DNA of 64,000 nt from Sphingomonas sp. AOB5 (GCF_029433115.1 NZ_JARNTV010000002.1:62001-126000); one strand, 5' to 3'; shown: positions 8,489-20,165, counted from the first letter of the stretch. Made by a program: numbers and translations. Notes: a model not told the origin generated them from the letters alone.

Positions 8489-10554
8489 TGTCGACGATCC
8501 ATTTCATCGTACTCCTGCCGCTGATCGCGGCAGCAGTGGGCGGCCTTTCGAACAAGGCATTCGGTTTCGCATTTCCGAAGCTGGTGACGACGGGCGCGCT
8601 GTTCGTTGCGTGCGCGCTCTCCTGGACCATCTTCATCAAATATCTGGGTGGCGGCGAGGCGGCGATCGCGCCGGGCTTCACCTGGATCCTGTCGGGCGCG
8701 ATGGATGTGCAGTGGGAACTGCGCGTCGATGCGCTGACCGCGGTCATGCTGGTGGTGATCACCAGCGTCTCGGCGCTCGTCCACCTCTATAGCTGGGGCT
8801 ATATGAGCGAGGACCCGGATCAGCCGCGCTTCTTCGCCTATCTCAGCCTGTTCACCTTCGCGATGCTGATGCTCGTGACCGCGAACAATCTGGTCCAGAT
8901 GTTCTTCGGCTGGGAAGGCGTGGGTCTCGCCAGCTATCTGCTGATCGGCTTCTGGTTCAAGAAGCCCAGCGCCAACGCGGCCGCGATCAAGGCGTTCGTG
9001 GTGAACCGTGTCGGCGATCTCGGCTTCATGCTCGGCATCTTCGGCACCTTCCTGGTGTTCGGCACCATCTCGATCCCCGAGATCCTGGCCGCCGCGCCGG
9101 GCATGGCGGGTTCGACCATCGGCTTCCTTGGCGTTCGCTGGGATACGATGACGATCCTGTGCCTGCTGCTGTTCGTCGGCGCGATGGGCAAGTCGGCGCA
9201 GCTCGGCCTGCACACCTGGTTGCCGGACGCGATGGAAGGCCCGACCCCGGTGTCGGCGCTGATCCACGCTGCGACGATGGTCACCGCCGGCGTGTTCATG
9301 GTCTGCCGCCTGTCGCCGATGTTCGAAACCAGCGAAGTCGCGCAGCATGTCGTCACCTTCGTCGGTGCCGCGACCTGCCTGTTCGCCGCCACGGTCGGCA
9401 TGACGCAGACCGACATCAAGCGCGTGATCGCCTATTCGACCTGTTCGCAGCTGGGCTACATGTTCTTCGCGGCAGGCGTCGGCGCGTACGGCGCGGCGAT
9501 GTTCCACCTGTTCACGCACGCCTTCTTCAAGGCTCTGCTGTTCCTCGGCGCCGGTTCGGTGATCCACGCGATGCACCACGAGCAGGACATGCGCTACTAT
9601 GGCGGCCTGCGTAAGCACATCCCGATCACCTACTGGACGATGATGGCGGGCACGCTCGCGATCACCGGCCTGGGCATCCCCGCGGTGTTCGGCAACCATC
9701 TCGCCATCGGTTTCGCCGGCTTCCACTCGAAGGACGCGATCATCGAAGCGGCCTGGGCGGCTGGCTATCCGGCCGCCTTCTGGGTCGGCGTTGGCGTTGC
9801 GCTGATCACCAGCTTCTACAGCTGGCGCCTGATCTTCCTGACCTTCTACGGCAAGCCCCGCTGGGAGCAGTCCGAGCATATCCAGCATGCCGTGCATGAC
9901 GCGCATGGCCATGGCGATGCGCACCACGATGATCATGCCCATGGTCATGACGATCACGCCCACGCGCATGACTCGCACGGTGACGGGACGGCCGGCTATC
10001 ACCCGCATGAAAGCCCGCTGGTGATGCTGATCCCGCTGCTGGTGCTGACCGTCGGCGCAGTCGCCGCGGGCTTCGTCTTCCACGGCTTCTTCATTGAGGC
10101 AGAGGAGGGGGCGCACTTCTGGAACGGCGCGCTCGCGTTCGACACCCATCTGATGCACGCGATGCACGAGGTGCCGACGCTGGTGAAGCTTTCCGCCACC
10201 ATCGCCATGGTCAGCGGCCTGCTGATCGGCTGGTATGCCTACATCCGCAACCCGGGCTTCCCGGCGCGCTTCGTCGAGCAGTTCAAGCCGGTCTACCAGT
10301 TCCTGCTCAACAAATGGTATTTCGACGAGCTCTACAACTTCCTGTTCGTGAAGCCTGCCTTCGCGATCGGGCGGTTCCTTTGGAAGAAGGGCGACGAGGG
10401 CACGATCGATCGGTTCGGCCCCAACGGCCTCGCCCGGCTGGTCCAGCTCGGCAGCGCCGGCGCGGTCCGCCTGCAATCGGGATATGTATACAGCTATGCG
10501 TTCGTCATGTTGATCGGCCTCACTGCGGCGATCACCTGGTTCATGGTGGGTTGA
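8488..10554 (+). CDS. nuoL: NADH-quinone oxidoreductase subunit L
   Basis: NuoL is the distal antiporter-like proton pump of complex I. 688 residues. The proton-antiporter core is evident: [21 protein letters not shown], the essential Glu in [17 protein letters not shown], the Lys-containing [34 protein letters not shown] in the middle, and a C-terminal lateral region. An unusual feature is a linker at about residues 464-507 with 16 histidines mixed with Asp, Gly and Ala, between two hydrophobic parts. The linker is in frame and composed of ordinary codons, so it is not a sequencing artefact on its face. Confidence 0.97.
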   Translation: MSTIHFIVLLPLIAAAVGGLSNKAFGFAFPKLVTTGALFVACALSWTIFIKYLGGGEAAIAPGFTWILSGAMDVQWELRVDALTAVMLVVITSVSALVHLYSWGYMSEDPDQPRFFAYLSLFTFAMLMLVTANNLVQMFFGWEGVGLASYLLIGFWFKKPSANAAAIKAFVVNRVGDLGFMLGIFGTFLVFGTISIPEILAAAPGMAGSTIGFLGVRWDTMTILCLLLFVGAMGKSAQLGLHTWLPDAMEGPTPVSALIHAATMVTAGVFMVCRLSPMFETSEVAQHVVTFVGAATCLFAATVGMTQTDIKRVIAYSTCSQLGYMFFAAGVGAYGAAMFHLFTHAFFKALLFLGAGSVIHAMHHEQDMRYYGGLRKHIPITYWTMMAGTLAITGLGIPAVFGNHLAIGFAGFHSKDAIIEAAWAAGYPAAFWVGVGVALITSFYSWRLIFLTFYGKPRWEQSEHIQHAVHDAHGHGDAHHDDHAHGHDDHAHAHDSHGDGTAGYHPHESPLVMLIPLLVLTVGAVAAGFVFHGFFIEAEEGAHFWNGALAFDTHLMHAMHEVPTLVKLSATIAMVSGLLIGWYAYIRNPGFPARFVEQFKPVYQFLLNKWYFDELYNFLFVKPAFAIGRFLWKKGDEGTIDRFGPNGLARLVQLGSAGAVRLQSGYVYSYAFVMLIGLTAAITWFMVG

Positions 10555-10558
10555 GCGC

Positions 10559-12135
10559 ATGACCGGATTTCCCATCCTTTCGATCATGCTCGCGGTCCCT
10601 GCGGTCGCGGCCATTGCCTGTCTGTTCGTCGACGCGAAGGCGGCGCGCTGGATCGCGCTGGGCGCGACCCTGATCGATCTCGTCCTGGGCGGTATGCTCT
10701 GGGCCTGTTTCGACATGGGTCCGCACGCGGCCCAGTGGCAGTTCGTCGAGCATAGCGCGGTCCTCGGCCGCTTCGGCTGGTCGCTCGGGATCGACGGCTT
10801 CGCGCTGATGCTGATCCTGCTCAGCGTGTTCCTGATGCCGATCTGCATCCTGGCGAGCTGGGACGCGATCCAGGATCGTGTTTCCGAATATATGGCGGCG
10901 TTCCTCGTCACCGAAGTGCTGATGATCGGCACCTTCGCGGCGCAGGATATCTTCCTGTTCTACATCTTCTTCGAAGCCGGCCTGATCCCGATGTACCTGA
11001 TCATCGGCATCTGGGGCGGTGCGAACCGGATCTACGCGTCGTACAAATTCTTCCTCTACACGCTGCTCGGCTCGCTGCTGATGCTGATCGCCATGATGTA
11101 CATGGTGGGCACCGCAGGCACGACCAGCATCCCGACGCTGATGGCCTATGACTTCCCGGCGGAAGTCCAGACATGGTTATGGCTGGCCTTCTTCGCTTCG
11201 TTCGCGGTGAAGATGCCGATGTGGCCGGTCCACACCTGGCTTCCCGACGCACACGTGCAGGCGCCGACCGCAGGTTCGGTGATCCTGGCGGGCGTGCTGC
11301 TGAAGCTCGGCGGTTACGGCTTCCTGCGCTTCTCGCTGCCGATGTTCCCCGAGGCTTCGGCCCAGCTCACCTGGCTGGTCTTCGCCCTCTCGGCCGTCGC
11401 GGTGGTCTACACCTCGCTCGTCGCACTGGTGCAGTCCGACATGAAGAAGCTGATCGCCTATTCGTCGGTCGCGCATATGGCGATCGTCACCTTCGGCCTG
11501 TTCGCGTTCAACGCGCAGGGCATCGAAGGCGCGATGATGGTGATGCTCGGCCACGGCCTGGTCTCGGGCGCGCTGTTCCTGTGCGTCGGCGTGATCTACG
11601 ACCGGCTGCACACCCGCGAGATCGACCGCTACGGCGGCCTTGCGATCAACATGCCGAAATACGCCGTGTTCTTCATGCTGTTCACCATGGCCTCGGTCGG
11701 CCTGCCGGGCACCAGCAACTTCATCGGCGAATTCCTCGCGCTGGCGGGCATCTACCAGATCTCGACCTTCTACGCGTTCATGGCGACCACCGGCATCATC
11801 CTGGGCGCGGCGTACATGCTGTACCTCTATCGCCGGGTGGTGTTCGGCGATCTGACCAAGGACGATGTCCGCGCCATGCCGGACCTCAACGTCCGCGAGA
11901 TCCTGACGCTGGCGCCGATTGCGGCGGCGGTGCTGTGGATGGGCGTGTACCCCGAAAGCTTCCTGAAGCCGATGCGCCCCGACGTCTCTCGCCTGGTCGA
12001 GCGGATCGAGCGCGCCAAGCCGGCTGGGGACTCCCAGCCTACCCCGGGTAACCCTGCGGCCGCCAAGGCCGCGCACGACGCACATGGCGCCCCCGCTGCG
12101 CACGGCGAACCCGCCGCAAAGACCGAGGCGCACTG

Positions 12136-12136
<1 letters not shown>
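10559..12136 (+). CDS. nuoM: NADH-quinone oxidoreductase subunit M
   Basis: NuoM is the second antiporter-like pump subunit. 525 residues starting four bases after nuoL. The family stretches FFEAGLIPMYLIIGIWGG (key Glu), FFASFAVKMPMWPVHTWLPDAH (key Lys and helix-breaking Pro) and LGHGLVSGALFLCVGVIYDR are intact. The C-terminus beyond about residue 480 is an Ala/Pro/His-rich tail (KAAHDAHGAPAAHGEP), a weaker echo of the His-rich linker in NuoL. The stop overlaps the nuoN ATG by one base. Confidence 0.97.
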
Positions 12137-13577
<1,441 letters not shown>

Positions 13578-13581
<4 letters not shown>

Positions 13582-14285
13582 CCGTCACGATCCGCACCGT
13601 CGCCGAGACGGGTTCGACCAATGCCGATCTCGCCGGCCTCGCCCGCAGCGGCGCGGCCGAAGGGCTGTGGCTGAGGGCCGAACGCCAGACCGCGGGCAAG
13701 GGTCGGCAAGGCAGGGCGTGGGAATCCCCCGTCGGCAACCTGTTCGCTTCGACGCTGGTTCGGCTACGGCCAAGCGATCCGCAGGGCGCCACGCTCGCGC
13801 TGGTCGCGGCGGTGGCGCTCGAGGATGCGGTGTCGACCTTCCTGCCCGGCCAGGCGATGCTCAAATGGCCCAACGATCTGCTGATCGACGGCGCCAAGCT
13901 CTCGGGCATCCTGCTCGAACGGGTCGACGATGCCGTCATCATCGGCTTCGGCGTCAATCTGGCGCATCATCCCGAGGGTCTCGAACGCCCCGTCACCGGC
14001 CTCGCCGCACACGGCGTCACGCCCGATCCGCATATCTTCCTCGAAACCCTCGCCGAAAGTCTGGAGCGCTGGATCGCACGCTGGCGGGGCGAGGGGCTTG
14101 GTCCAGTCCGCGACCGCTGGCTCGCCCGCGCGCACCCGATGGGCACCGCGCTCACCGCGCGACAGGCCGATGGCAGTTCGCAGGATGGCCTGTTCGGCGG
14201 CCTCACCGGTGACGGCGCGCTCATCCTTCGCTTGGCCGATGGCTCCAGCCATGTCATTCACGCCGCCGATGTATTCCTGATCTAG
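13578..14285 (+). CDS. birA: Biotin--[acetyl-CoA-carboxylase] ligase, non-regulatory type
   Basis: BirA makes biotinyl-AMP and transfers biotin to the BCCP subunit of acetyl-CoA carboxylase. About 235 residues containing the ligase signatures [18 protein letters not shown] (adenylate-binding loop) and [19 protein letters not shown], plus a short C-terminal domain. There is no N-terminal DNA-binding domain, so it should not act as the bio repressor. The start is a problem: the first ATG/GTG/TTG in frame is at 13812, which would delete the catalytic loop. The only suitable upstream codon is CTG at 13578, overlapping the nuoN stop (CTGA). A CTG start or coupled re-initiation is therefore inferred. 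Confidence 0.88.
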
Positions 14286-14296
14286 AGGAAAGCCCG

Positions 14297-15082
14297 ATGC
14301 TGCTCGCGATCGACGCCGGCAACACCAATGTCGTCTTCGCGCTCGTTGATGCGGGCGAGATCCGCGCGCGCTGGCGGATCGCCACCGATCCGCGCCGCAC
14401 CGCCGACGAATATGCCGTGTGGCTCAGTCAGTTGCTTGGCCTCGAAGGCTTCACCATGGCTTCGGTGACCGCGGTCATCCTCGGCACGGTGGTGCCCCGT
14501 GCGCTTCACAATCTTCAGGTGCTCAGCAGCAAATACTTCAAGACCGAGGCCGTGATCGCAGGCAAGGGCGACGCAGACTGGGGCTTTCAGCTCGACGTGG
14601 ACGAGCCGGACAATCTGGGCGCAGACCGTGCGCTCAACTGCATCGCGGCGCATGCCCGCCATCCCGGCGACCTCGTTATTATCGATTTCGGCACCGCGAC
14701 CACCTTCGACGTGATCGACTTCAAGGGCACGTACAAGGGCGGCATCATCGCGCCGGGCATCAACCTGTCGCTCGATGCGCTCGTCACCGCGGCCGCCAAG
14801 CTGCCCCGCATCGCGATCGAGGCGCCCAAGGGCAATAACAGCGTGATCGGCCGCAACACGGTCGATCAGATGCAGATCGGCATCTATTGGGGCTATATCG
14901 CGATGATCGAAGGGCTGGTCGCGCGCACCAAGGCCGAGATCGGCCGTCCCGCCAAGGTGATCGCCACCGGCGGCCTCGCCGTCCTGTTCGAGAAGCATAC
15001 CGATGTGTTCGACGTGATCGAACCCGACCTTACCATCCAGGGCCTGTCGATGCTCTGGGCACGCAGCCATAGCGCCAAATGA
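14297..15082 (+). CDS. coaX: Type III pantothenate kinase
   Basis: CoaX phosphorylates pantothenate in the first step of coenzyme A synthesis; the type III enzyme is not feedback-inhibited by CoA. 261 residues, normal length. ASKHA-fold signatures are present: [18 protein letters not shown] (phosphate 1 loop), [13 protein letters not shown] (phosphate 2 region) and [15 protein letters not shown]. It lies 12 bases after birA, with GAGGAAAGCCCG before the ATG. The birA-coaX-RNase J succession behind nuoN is a conserved alphaproteobacterial order. Confidence 0.96.
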   Translation: MLLAIDAGNTNVVFALVDAGEIRARWRIATDPRRTADEYAVWLSQLLGLEGFTMASVTAVILGTVVPRALHNLQVLSSKYFKTEAVIAGKGDADWGFQLDVDEPDNLGADRALNCIAAHARHPGDLVIIDFGTATTFDVIDFKGTYKGGIIAPGINLSLDALVTAAAKLPRIAIEAPKGNNSVIGRNTVDQMQIGIYWGYIAMIEGLVARTKAEIGRPAKVIATGGLAVLFEKHTDVFDVIEPDLTIQGLSMLWARSHSAK

Positions 15083-15113
15083 GCGTTGAGGCAGCGCAAC
15101 TGATTGGAACGAT

Positions 15114-16751
15114 GTGACCCCCGGTAAAGAACTCCTCTTCCTCGCGCTCGGCGGCTCGGGCGAGATCGGCATGAACGTCAATCTCTACGGCACGCAGGGC
15201 AAGTGGCTGATGGTCGATTGCGGCATCACCTTCGGCGACGCGAACTATCCCGGCGTCGACGTGATCCTGCCCGACCTCCAGTTCATCGAGGAACGGCTCG
15301 ACGATCTGCTCGGCATCGTGCTGACCCATGGGCATGAGGATCATATCGGCGCGCTGCCCTATCTCGCCGCCGATCTGGGCGTGCCGCTCTATGCCACCCC
15401 GTTCACCGCGGGCCTGATCCGCGGCAAGCTGGAGGAAGAGGGTGTCGAGGATCGCGTCCGGCTGAACGTTGTGAAGGACGAGGAGCCGTTCGATATCGGC
15501 CCCTTCACCGTGCGTTACGTCCCGCTGGCCCACTCGATCCCCGAGGGCAACGCGGTGCTGATCGAGACGCCCTATGGCAAGATCATGCACACCGGCGACT
15601 GGAAGCTGGACGACAGCCCCTCGCTGGGCGGCGCTTCCACCGCCGAGGAACTGACCGCAATCGGCGACCAGGGCGTGCTGGCTCTGGTCTGCGATTCCAC
15701 CAACGTCTTCAATCCCGAAGCCTCGGGTTCGGAAGGCGAGGTCCGCAAGGGGCTGGACGAAGTGATCGGCGCCGCCACCGGCCGCGTTCTGGTCACCACC
15801 TTCGCCTCGAACGCCGCGCGCCTACAGACGTTGGGCGAAGTCGCGGTCGATACCGGGCGCCAGCTCTGCGTCGCGGGCCGCTCGCTCGACCGCATCCTGC
15901 GTGTGGCCAAGCAGACCGGCTATCTGCGCGATTTCCCCGAAACGATCGATTTCGACACCGCCATGTCGCTGCCGCCGGGCCGCGTCATGATCGTGGCGAC
16001 CGGCGGGCAGGGCGAACCCCGCGCCGCCCTGTCGCGGATCGCCGAGGGACAGCACCAGATCAAGCTGGGCAAGGGCGACACCGTGTTGTTCTCGTCGCGC
16101 CAGATCCCGGGCAACGAGATCGCCATTGGCCGCATCATGAACATTCTGGCGGGGCAGGGTGTCGATCTGGTGACCGATCGCCAGGCCTTTATCCACGTCT
16201 CCGGCCATCCGGGCCGCCCCGAACTGGCCGAGATGTACAAGTGGATCCGCCCGCAGATCCTGCTGCCGGTCCATGGCGAGGTGCGCCACATGCACGAACA
16301 GGCGCGCTTCGGCCGTTCGCTCGGCATCCCGGCCGCGATCGAACAGGTCAATGGCGACATCATCCGGCTGGCGCCGGGCAAGCCGCACAAGGTGGGCGAG
16401 GCGCATGCCGGCCGCCTCGTGCTGGATGGGGACGTGATCCTGCCTGCCGACGGCACGACGATCAACGAACGCCGTCGCGTGGCGCTCTACGGCCAGATCT
16501 CGGTCGCAGTCGCGCTCGACAAGAATGGCCGCCTGTTCGGCAAGCCGCAGATCCGCGTGCAGGGCGTGCCGGTAGAGGAAGATCGCGACAAGTTCATCGC
16601 CGAAGCCGCGGACGCCGCCGCCGAAGCGGTCCGCGCGGGCAAGTCCGGCGGCGAAGCATTGCGCGAGGCGCTACGGCTCGCCGTTCGGCGCACCGCGACC
16701 CGCTTCACCGGCAAGAAGCCGGTGGTCGATGTGCTGGTGATCGAGGCCTGA
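15114..16751 (+). CDS. rnj: Ribonuclease J family enzyme
   Basis: RNase J is a metallo-beta-lactamase/beta-CASP enzyme with 5' exonuclease and endonuclease activity in mRNA decay and rRNA maturation. 545 residues from a GTG (TPGKELLFLALGGSGEIGMNVNLYG). The zinc motif LTHGHEDHIGALPY, later metal ligands in PLAHSIPEGNAVLI and HTGDWK, and the beta-CASP motif VHVSGHPGRPEL-like segment (IHVSGHPGRPELAEM) followed by LLPVHGEVRHM are all present. A C-terminal domain of about 100 residues follows. No ATG is available near the start; the family N-terminus supports the GTG. Confidence 0.95.
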   Translation: MTPGKELLFLALGGSGEIGMNVNLYGTQGKWLMVDCGITFGDANYPGVDVILPDLQFIEERLDDLLGIVLTHGHEDHIGALPYLAADLGVPLYATPFTAGLIRGKLEEEGVEDRVRLNVVKDEEPFDIGPFTVRYVPLAHSIPEGNAVLIETPYGKIMHTGDWKLDDSPSLGGASTAEELTAIGDQGVLALVCDSTNVFNPEASGSEGEVRKGLDEVIGAATGRVLVTTFASNAARLQTLGEVAVDTGRQLCVAGRSLDRILRVAKQTGYLRDFPETIDFDTAMSLPPGRVMIVATGGQGEPRAALSRIAEGQHQIKLGKGDTVLFSSRQIPGNEIAIGRIMNILAGQGVDLVTDRQAFIHVSGHPGRPELAEMYKWIRPQILLPVHGEVRHMHEQARFGRSLGIPAAIEQVNGDIIRLAPGKPHKVGEAHAGRLVLDGDVILPADGTTINERRRVALYGQISVAVALDKNGRLFGKPQIRVQGVPVEEDRDKFIAEAADAAAEAVRAGKSGGEALREALRLAVRRTATRFTGKKPVVDVLVIEA

Positions 16752-16755
16752 TCCG

Positions 16756-17016
16756 ATGAAGTGGCAATCCGCGCTCGCAATCTATGTGCTGTTCTGGTCG
16801 CTCTGCGTCTTCTTCGTGCTGCCGTTCGGCGTGAAGACCTCGCAGGAAGCGGGCGTGGAGATGGTGCCCGGACAGGCCGACAGCGCCCCGGCCAGCTTCA
16901 GCCTGGCCAAGGTCGCGATCCGCACGACGATCGTCTCGACGATCCTCTTCGCGATCTTCCTGCTCAACTATATCTTCGGCTGGGTGACCACCGAGATGCT
17001 CGACTGGGCGCACTAG
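16756..17016 (+). CDS. DUF1467 family small membrane protein
   Basis: 86 residues with two transmembrane helices, at about 7-26 (ALAIYVLFWSLCVFFVLPFG) and about 56-75 (TTIVSTILFAIFLLNYIFGW). The pattern of a helix ending in LPFGVKTSQEAG followed by a short acidic loop and a second helix fits DUF1467 as I know it. Function unknown. It starts four bases after the RNase J stop, so it is likely the last gene of the transcription unit. Its stop overlaps the stop of the convergent gene by three bases. Confidence 0.85.
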   Translation: MKWQSALAIYVLFWSLCVFFVLPFGVKTSQEAGVEMVPGQADSAPASFSLAKVAIRTTIVSTILFAIFLLNYIFGWVTTEMLDWAH

Positions 17017-17471
17017 GCTCGGACGGGGAACCATAATTCGATCAGCCCGGTCGCGGTGATCGGATCGAAATTCTCGTCATAGCGCTCGAAATCCGGGCCT
17101 TCGTCCGCCGTCAGGCCCAGTGCGGCAAGTTCGCCGCCCGCAAGCCGATCCCGCAGGCTGCGCGCCTCGGCGGCATGCCCGCGATGCTCGAACACCGCAT
17201 AGCGCCGCTGCGGCAGTGCGATCCGCTCGAGCGTGGCGGGCAGGGCCTCGAACCCGTCGACCTCCACCGCCGCGAGATAGTCGACCATCTCCGCGTCCGG
17301 CGCCTCGAGATGAAGTCCATAGCCGGTCTGCGCCGCCTGACCCGGAATCCGGCCGAGCACGACCAGGTCCATCCACTGCCGCCGGGAGTCGCTGGCCATC
17401 TTGGCGCGCGGGTGCGAACGCCGGATACCGGCCAGCCTCAGTCCGCCCTGATCGACCAGCCGGGGCTGCAC
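17013..17471 (-). CDS. GyrI-like/AraC effector-binding domain protein
   Basis: 152 residues from a GTG start (QPRLVDQGGLRLAGIRRSH), a typical beginning for stand-alone GyrI-like small-molecule-binding domains. Such domains form the ligand pocket of AraC- and MerR-type regulators and also occur alone. The stretches GYGLHLEAP (after an aromatic), YLAAVEVDGFEALP, RYAVFEHRGHA and GLIELWFPV follow the two-fold SHS2-like repeat of the family. No DNA-binding domain is present. It lies six bases downstream of the coiled-coil gene, so the two are probably co-transcribed. The ligand is unknown. Confidence 0.75.
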   Translation of the reverse strand: MQPRLVDQGGLRLAGIRRSHPRAKMASDSRRQWMDLVVLGRIPGQAAQTGYGLHLEAPDAEMVDYLAAVEVDGFEALPATLERIALPQRRYAVFEHRGHAAEARSLRDRLAGGELAALGLTADEGPDFERYDENFDPITATGLIELWFPVRA

Positions 17472-17476
17472 CGGGC

Positions 17477-19798
17477 TCAGCCCCGCAGCCGTTCGATCGC
17501 CTGTGCCAGCGCGACGTAGAGCTTGCCCATGTCGGACGAGAGCAGGGTTACGCCCAGCGGCGATCCGTCACGCAGCGCGAGGATCTGGCGGAGCATCGCC
17601 TCGAAATCATGGATGTAGCGGTTGACGTTGTCGCGGAAGACCTCGTCCTCGTCATACAGCCGCGCCACTTCGCGGGTCTCTCCCGCATCCAGCAGCCGTA
17701 CCGCACGGCGGGTAAAGACCCCGCGATCGCCCTTGAGATAGGCCGACCAGGCGCTGTCGGTCACTTCGGCCGAGAAGCTCTTGGTGATGTCGATCGACGC
17801 CGAATTGAGCGCCTCGATCAGCAAGGTCACGCGGCGCGCGAAATTATCGCTGTCGCTCTTCTCATGCTCCGCGCGCGCCTTGTCGATCTGGCGATCCACC
17901 TGCGAGGTGGTCTCGGCCAGCGCCAGCATCTGCTGTGTGAGCCGCTCGGACGCCCGCGTGGCGGCGGTAACCGCAGCCTCGGTAGTGTCGGCCAGCTCGA
18001 CCAGCTGGCGGCGCACCGAAGCATCCATTGCGCGGCTGAGCGCGGCATTGCCCGCTTCCTCCAGCGCCGCCTCGGCAACCGGCACGATCCCCGCCAGCGT
18101 GTTGCGCGCATGATCGGCCGCCTGAGCCGAAGTCTCGCGCACGCGGAGCAGCGCGTCGATCAACTGCGGCGCGGCTTCGGAGGCAAAGCGGCGCGTGGTG
18201 GAAATGGCATCGTCGACGATCGCTTCGAGATCGTTGGCCTTCTCACGGCCGCTGGCGAGCGTCTCCAGCAGCGATTCCTGGGTCTTGGCCAGCGTATCGG
18301 TCTGCTGCTTGACCACATCGGCAATCGCTTCGATCGCGTCGTGCGTGCTCTCCGCGGCGGTGACCAGCGCCAGCAGTTCGGGCTTGCTCTCGGCCACCAC
18401 GCGACGGCTGAGCGCTATCCGCGCATCGAGCCGGTCGAGCGCCTCCGGCAGCGTCTCGTCGATCTCGCGCGCCGATGCATCGAGCGCGGTCAGCAGGTCT
18501 TCCGAGGTCGCGATCACCGCGCGCGCCGTGGTCTCGCCCGCGCGCATCGTCGCCGCGGTCGCTTCGAAGGATTCGCCCAGCGCGCTGACCTGCGCGGCAA
18601 GCGCCTGGGTGCGGTCCATGCCCGCGGCGTGGAGCACCGCGAGTTCCTGATCGGTGCGCTTCACCCCGTCGGTCAGCGTCCTGAACAGCTCGCTGCCGCG
18701 GTCCTTCTCTTCGCCCAGCCGCTCGGAAATGCGGCCAACGGCTTCCTCGATGGTCGCGATCCGCTCGGCCAGCGCATCCGCACTGTCCTTGCCGGCACGA
18801 TCCAGCGCAGCCTGATTGGCGCCGAGCATGGCGAGCATCGCTTCGCCCTGCGCCGCGATCCCCTTGCGCGCTTCGTCCACGGCATTGGCGGCACGATCCA
18901 GCACCGCATCAACCGCAGTCGACATCTCGCCGGTAACCGATTCCAGCCGCGCGCTGGCAGTCTCGCTGGTCGCTTCCATCCGCGCGATATGCGCCGCGAG
19001 CCGGTCTGCAGCGCCACCGGCGACGGTGTCGGCCTCACGCCCGCGATCGGCGAGCGCGGTAAGTTGGGTATCGAGTGCCGCCGCACGCTCGCTGGCGATC
19101 AGGCCCGCGGCGTCCACGCGCGCGGCCATGCCCTGCATTTCCTCATGCGCCTTGGGCAGCGAGGAGAGGACAACCGCGACGCTCTTCTCGGCATCGGTAA
19201 CCGCTTCGACGAGGGTACGCGTGCTGGCATCGACCACGCGCGCCTGCTGGCCCATTTCGGTCGCCAGACCCGCCATCCGCTCGGCCGCCGCATCGCCCAT
19301 CGCCATCAGCGTGGTCGTCTGCTGCGCCAGCGCCGCGCGATTATCCTCGATACGGCGCGCCAGCGTCTCGACGACACGCTCCAGCGCTGCCGCCTCGGAG
19401 CGCATCGCCCGGGCGGTCTTGCCGAAGCGTTGCGCCTCCGCACGGCTGGTGTGCATCGCCAGAAGGTACAGTATCGCGATCAGCGCGAGCGGAACGCAGA
19501 GTTCCGCCACCAGCCGGACGAGTTCGACCGGCGCCATCGGCTGGGTCAGCATATCGCGCATCGCCCATAGCGAGCCGCCGATCCAGCCAAGCGACAGAAG
19601 AATGGCGAGGGCAGGGGCGAGCCAGCCGAAGCTGCGGCGCGGCGCTTCCTCCTCATCCGCCTCCACTTCGGCCGCGTAAACGGCCTCCGGCTCGGCCGAC
19701 GCTTCGAAAGCGTCGTTGGCGAGCAACAGTTCCTCTTCGCCGCTTGCCGTCGGCGCGAGAATGGGTTCGGCGGTTTTGGCCCCTGTCATGTGACCCAT
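17477..19798 (-). CDS. Large membrane-anchored coiled-coil protein (TipN-like architecture)
   Basis: 773 residues. The N-terminus is acidic (EEELLLANDAFEASAEPEA...). It is followed by two hydrophobic helices at about residues 61-80 (APALAILLSLGWIGGSLWAM) and about 97-116 (LCVPLALIAILYLLAMHTS), then some 550 residues of Ala/Glu/Thr/Arg-rich sequence strongly predicted as coiled coil. A distinct globular C-terminal end follows (NFARRVTLLIEALNSASIDI ... WSAYLKGDRGVFTRRAVRLL). No HAMP, chemoreceptor signalling tip or ATPase motif is seen. Two N-terminal spans plus a very long coiled coil resemble the Caulobacter polarity factor TipN, which is an inference from architecture only. It is divergent from the Hpt gene. 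An alternative start is Met4. Confidence 0.7.
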   Translation of the reverse strand: MGHMTGAKTAEPILAPTASGEEELLLANDAFEASAEPEAVYAAEVEADEEEAPRRSFGWLAPALAILLSLGWIGGSLWAMRDMLTQPMAPVELVRLVAELCVPLALIAILYLLAMHTSRAEAQRFGKTARAMRSEAAALERVVETLARRIEDNRAALAQQTTTLMAMGDAAAERMAGLATEMGQQARVVDASTRTLVEAVTDAEKSVAVVLSSLPKAHEEMQGMAARVDAAGLIASERAAALDTQLTALADRGREADTVAGGAADRLAAHIARMEATSETASARLESVTGEMSTAVDAVLDRAANAVDEARKGIAAQGEAMLAMLGANQAALDRAGKDSADALAERIATIEEAVGRISERLGEEKDRGSELFRTLTDGVKRTDQELAVLHAAGMDRTQALAAQVSALGESFEATAATMRAGETTARAVIATSEDLLTALDASAREIDETLPEALDRLDARIALSRRVVAESKPELLALVTAAESTHDAIEAIADVVKQQTDTLAKTQESLLETLASGREKANDLEAIVDDAISTTRRFASEAAPQLIDALLRVRETSAQAADHARNTLAGIVPVAEAALEEAGNAALSRAMDASVRRQLVELADTTEAAVTAATRASERLTQQMLALAETTSQVDRQIDKARAEHEKSDSDNFARRVTLLIEALNSASIDITKSFSAEVTDSAWSAYLKGDRGVFTRRAVRLLDAGETREVARLYDEDEVFRDNVNRYIHDFEAMLRQILALRDGSPLGVTLLSSDMGKLYVALAQAIERLRG

Positions 19799-19871
19799 TT
19801 ACCACATTTCGCTGCCGGTCCAACTCCGTAAGGAAACGAAGCATTAACTGGGGTTAAGCTACTCTTTGATC

Positions 19872-20165
19872 ATGGCGTATGATCCCGGTGCAATCGATGC
19901 GACGCTGGCGGCAGCGGTAGGCGATGAGCCTGCTCTGATCGCGGAGCTGCGCGAGGCTTTCCTCGATGGCGTGAAGCGCAATCTGGAGGGCATGAAGTCG
20001 GCCGACACGCCCGACGGATGGACCGCCGCGGCACTGCGTCTCAAGGGTCTGGCCGCCAGCTTCGGCGCGGTTCGCCTGATGGCGCTGGCGGGCGAAGCCG
20101 CCAACGGCCTGGCGCACGACAATGCGACGCTGCGCCGCCTGCATCGGGCGATTGAACGCCTCTGA
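19872..20165 (+). CDS. Degenerate Hpt-like protein lacking the phospho-accepting histidine
   Basis: 97 residues from the ATG at 19872; a TTG two codons upstream is also possible. The helical pattern and the stretch TAAALRLKGLAASFGAVRLM match the core of histidine phosphotransfer domains, where the motif is normally H-x-(L)-K-G. Here the histidine position is Leu55, so the protein cannot relay phosphate in the usual way. The nucleotides read gcg gca ctg cgt ctc aag ggt. It might bind kinases or receivers as a non-catalytic regulator. The gene stands alone, divergent from the coiled-coil gene, with about 70 bases between their starts. Confidence 0.75.
   Translation: MAYDPGAIDATLAAAVGDEPALIAELREAFLDGVKRNLEGMKSADTPDGWTAAALRLKGLAASFGAVRLMALAGEAANGLAHDNATLRRLHRAIERL

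Noticed and set aside
8431-10932. 833-codon open frame antisense to nuoL and nuoM
   Set aside because: Its composition is His/Arg/Asp-rich noise mirroring the codons of nuoL; no domain is visible.
17120-19570. 816-codon plus-strand frame across the coiled-coil gene
   Set aside because: Arg/Gly/Leu-rich shadow of a GC-rich coiled-coil gene. The minus-strand frame has a coherent membrane plus coiled-coil design.
17477-19798. Methyl-accepting chemotaxis protein
   Set aside because: Coiled-coil and Ala/Glu-rich, but no HAMP domain and no conserved signalling tip, and the C-terminal cap is different.
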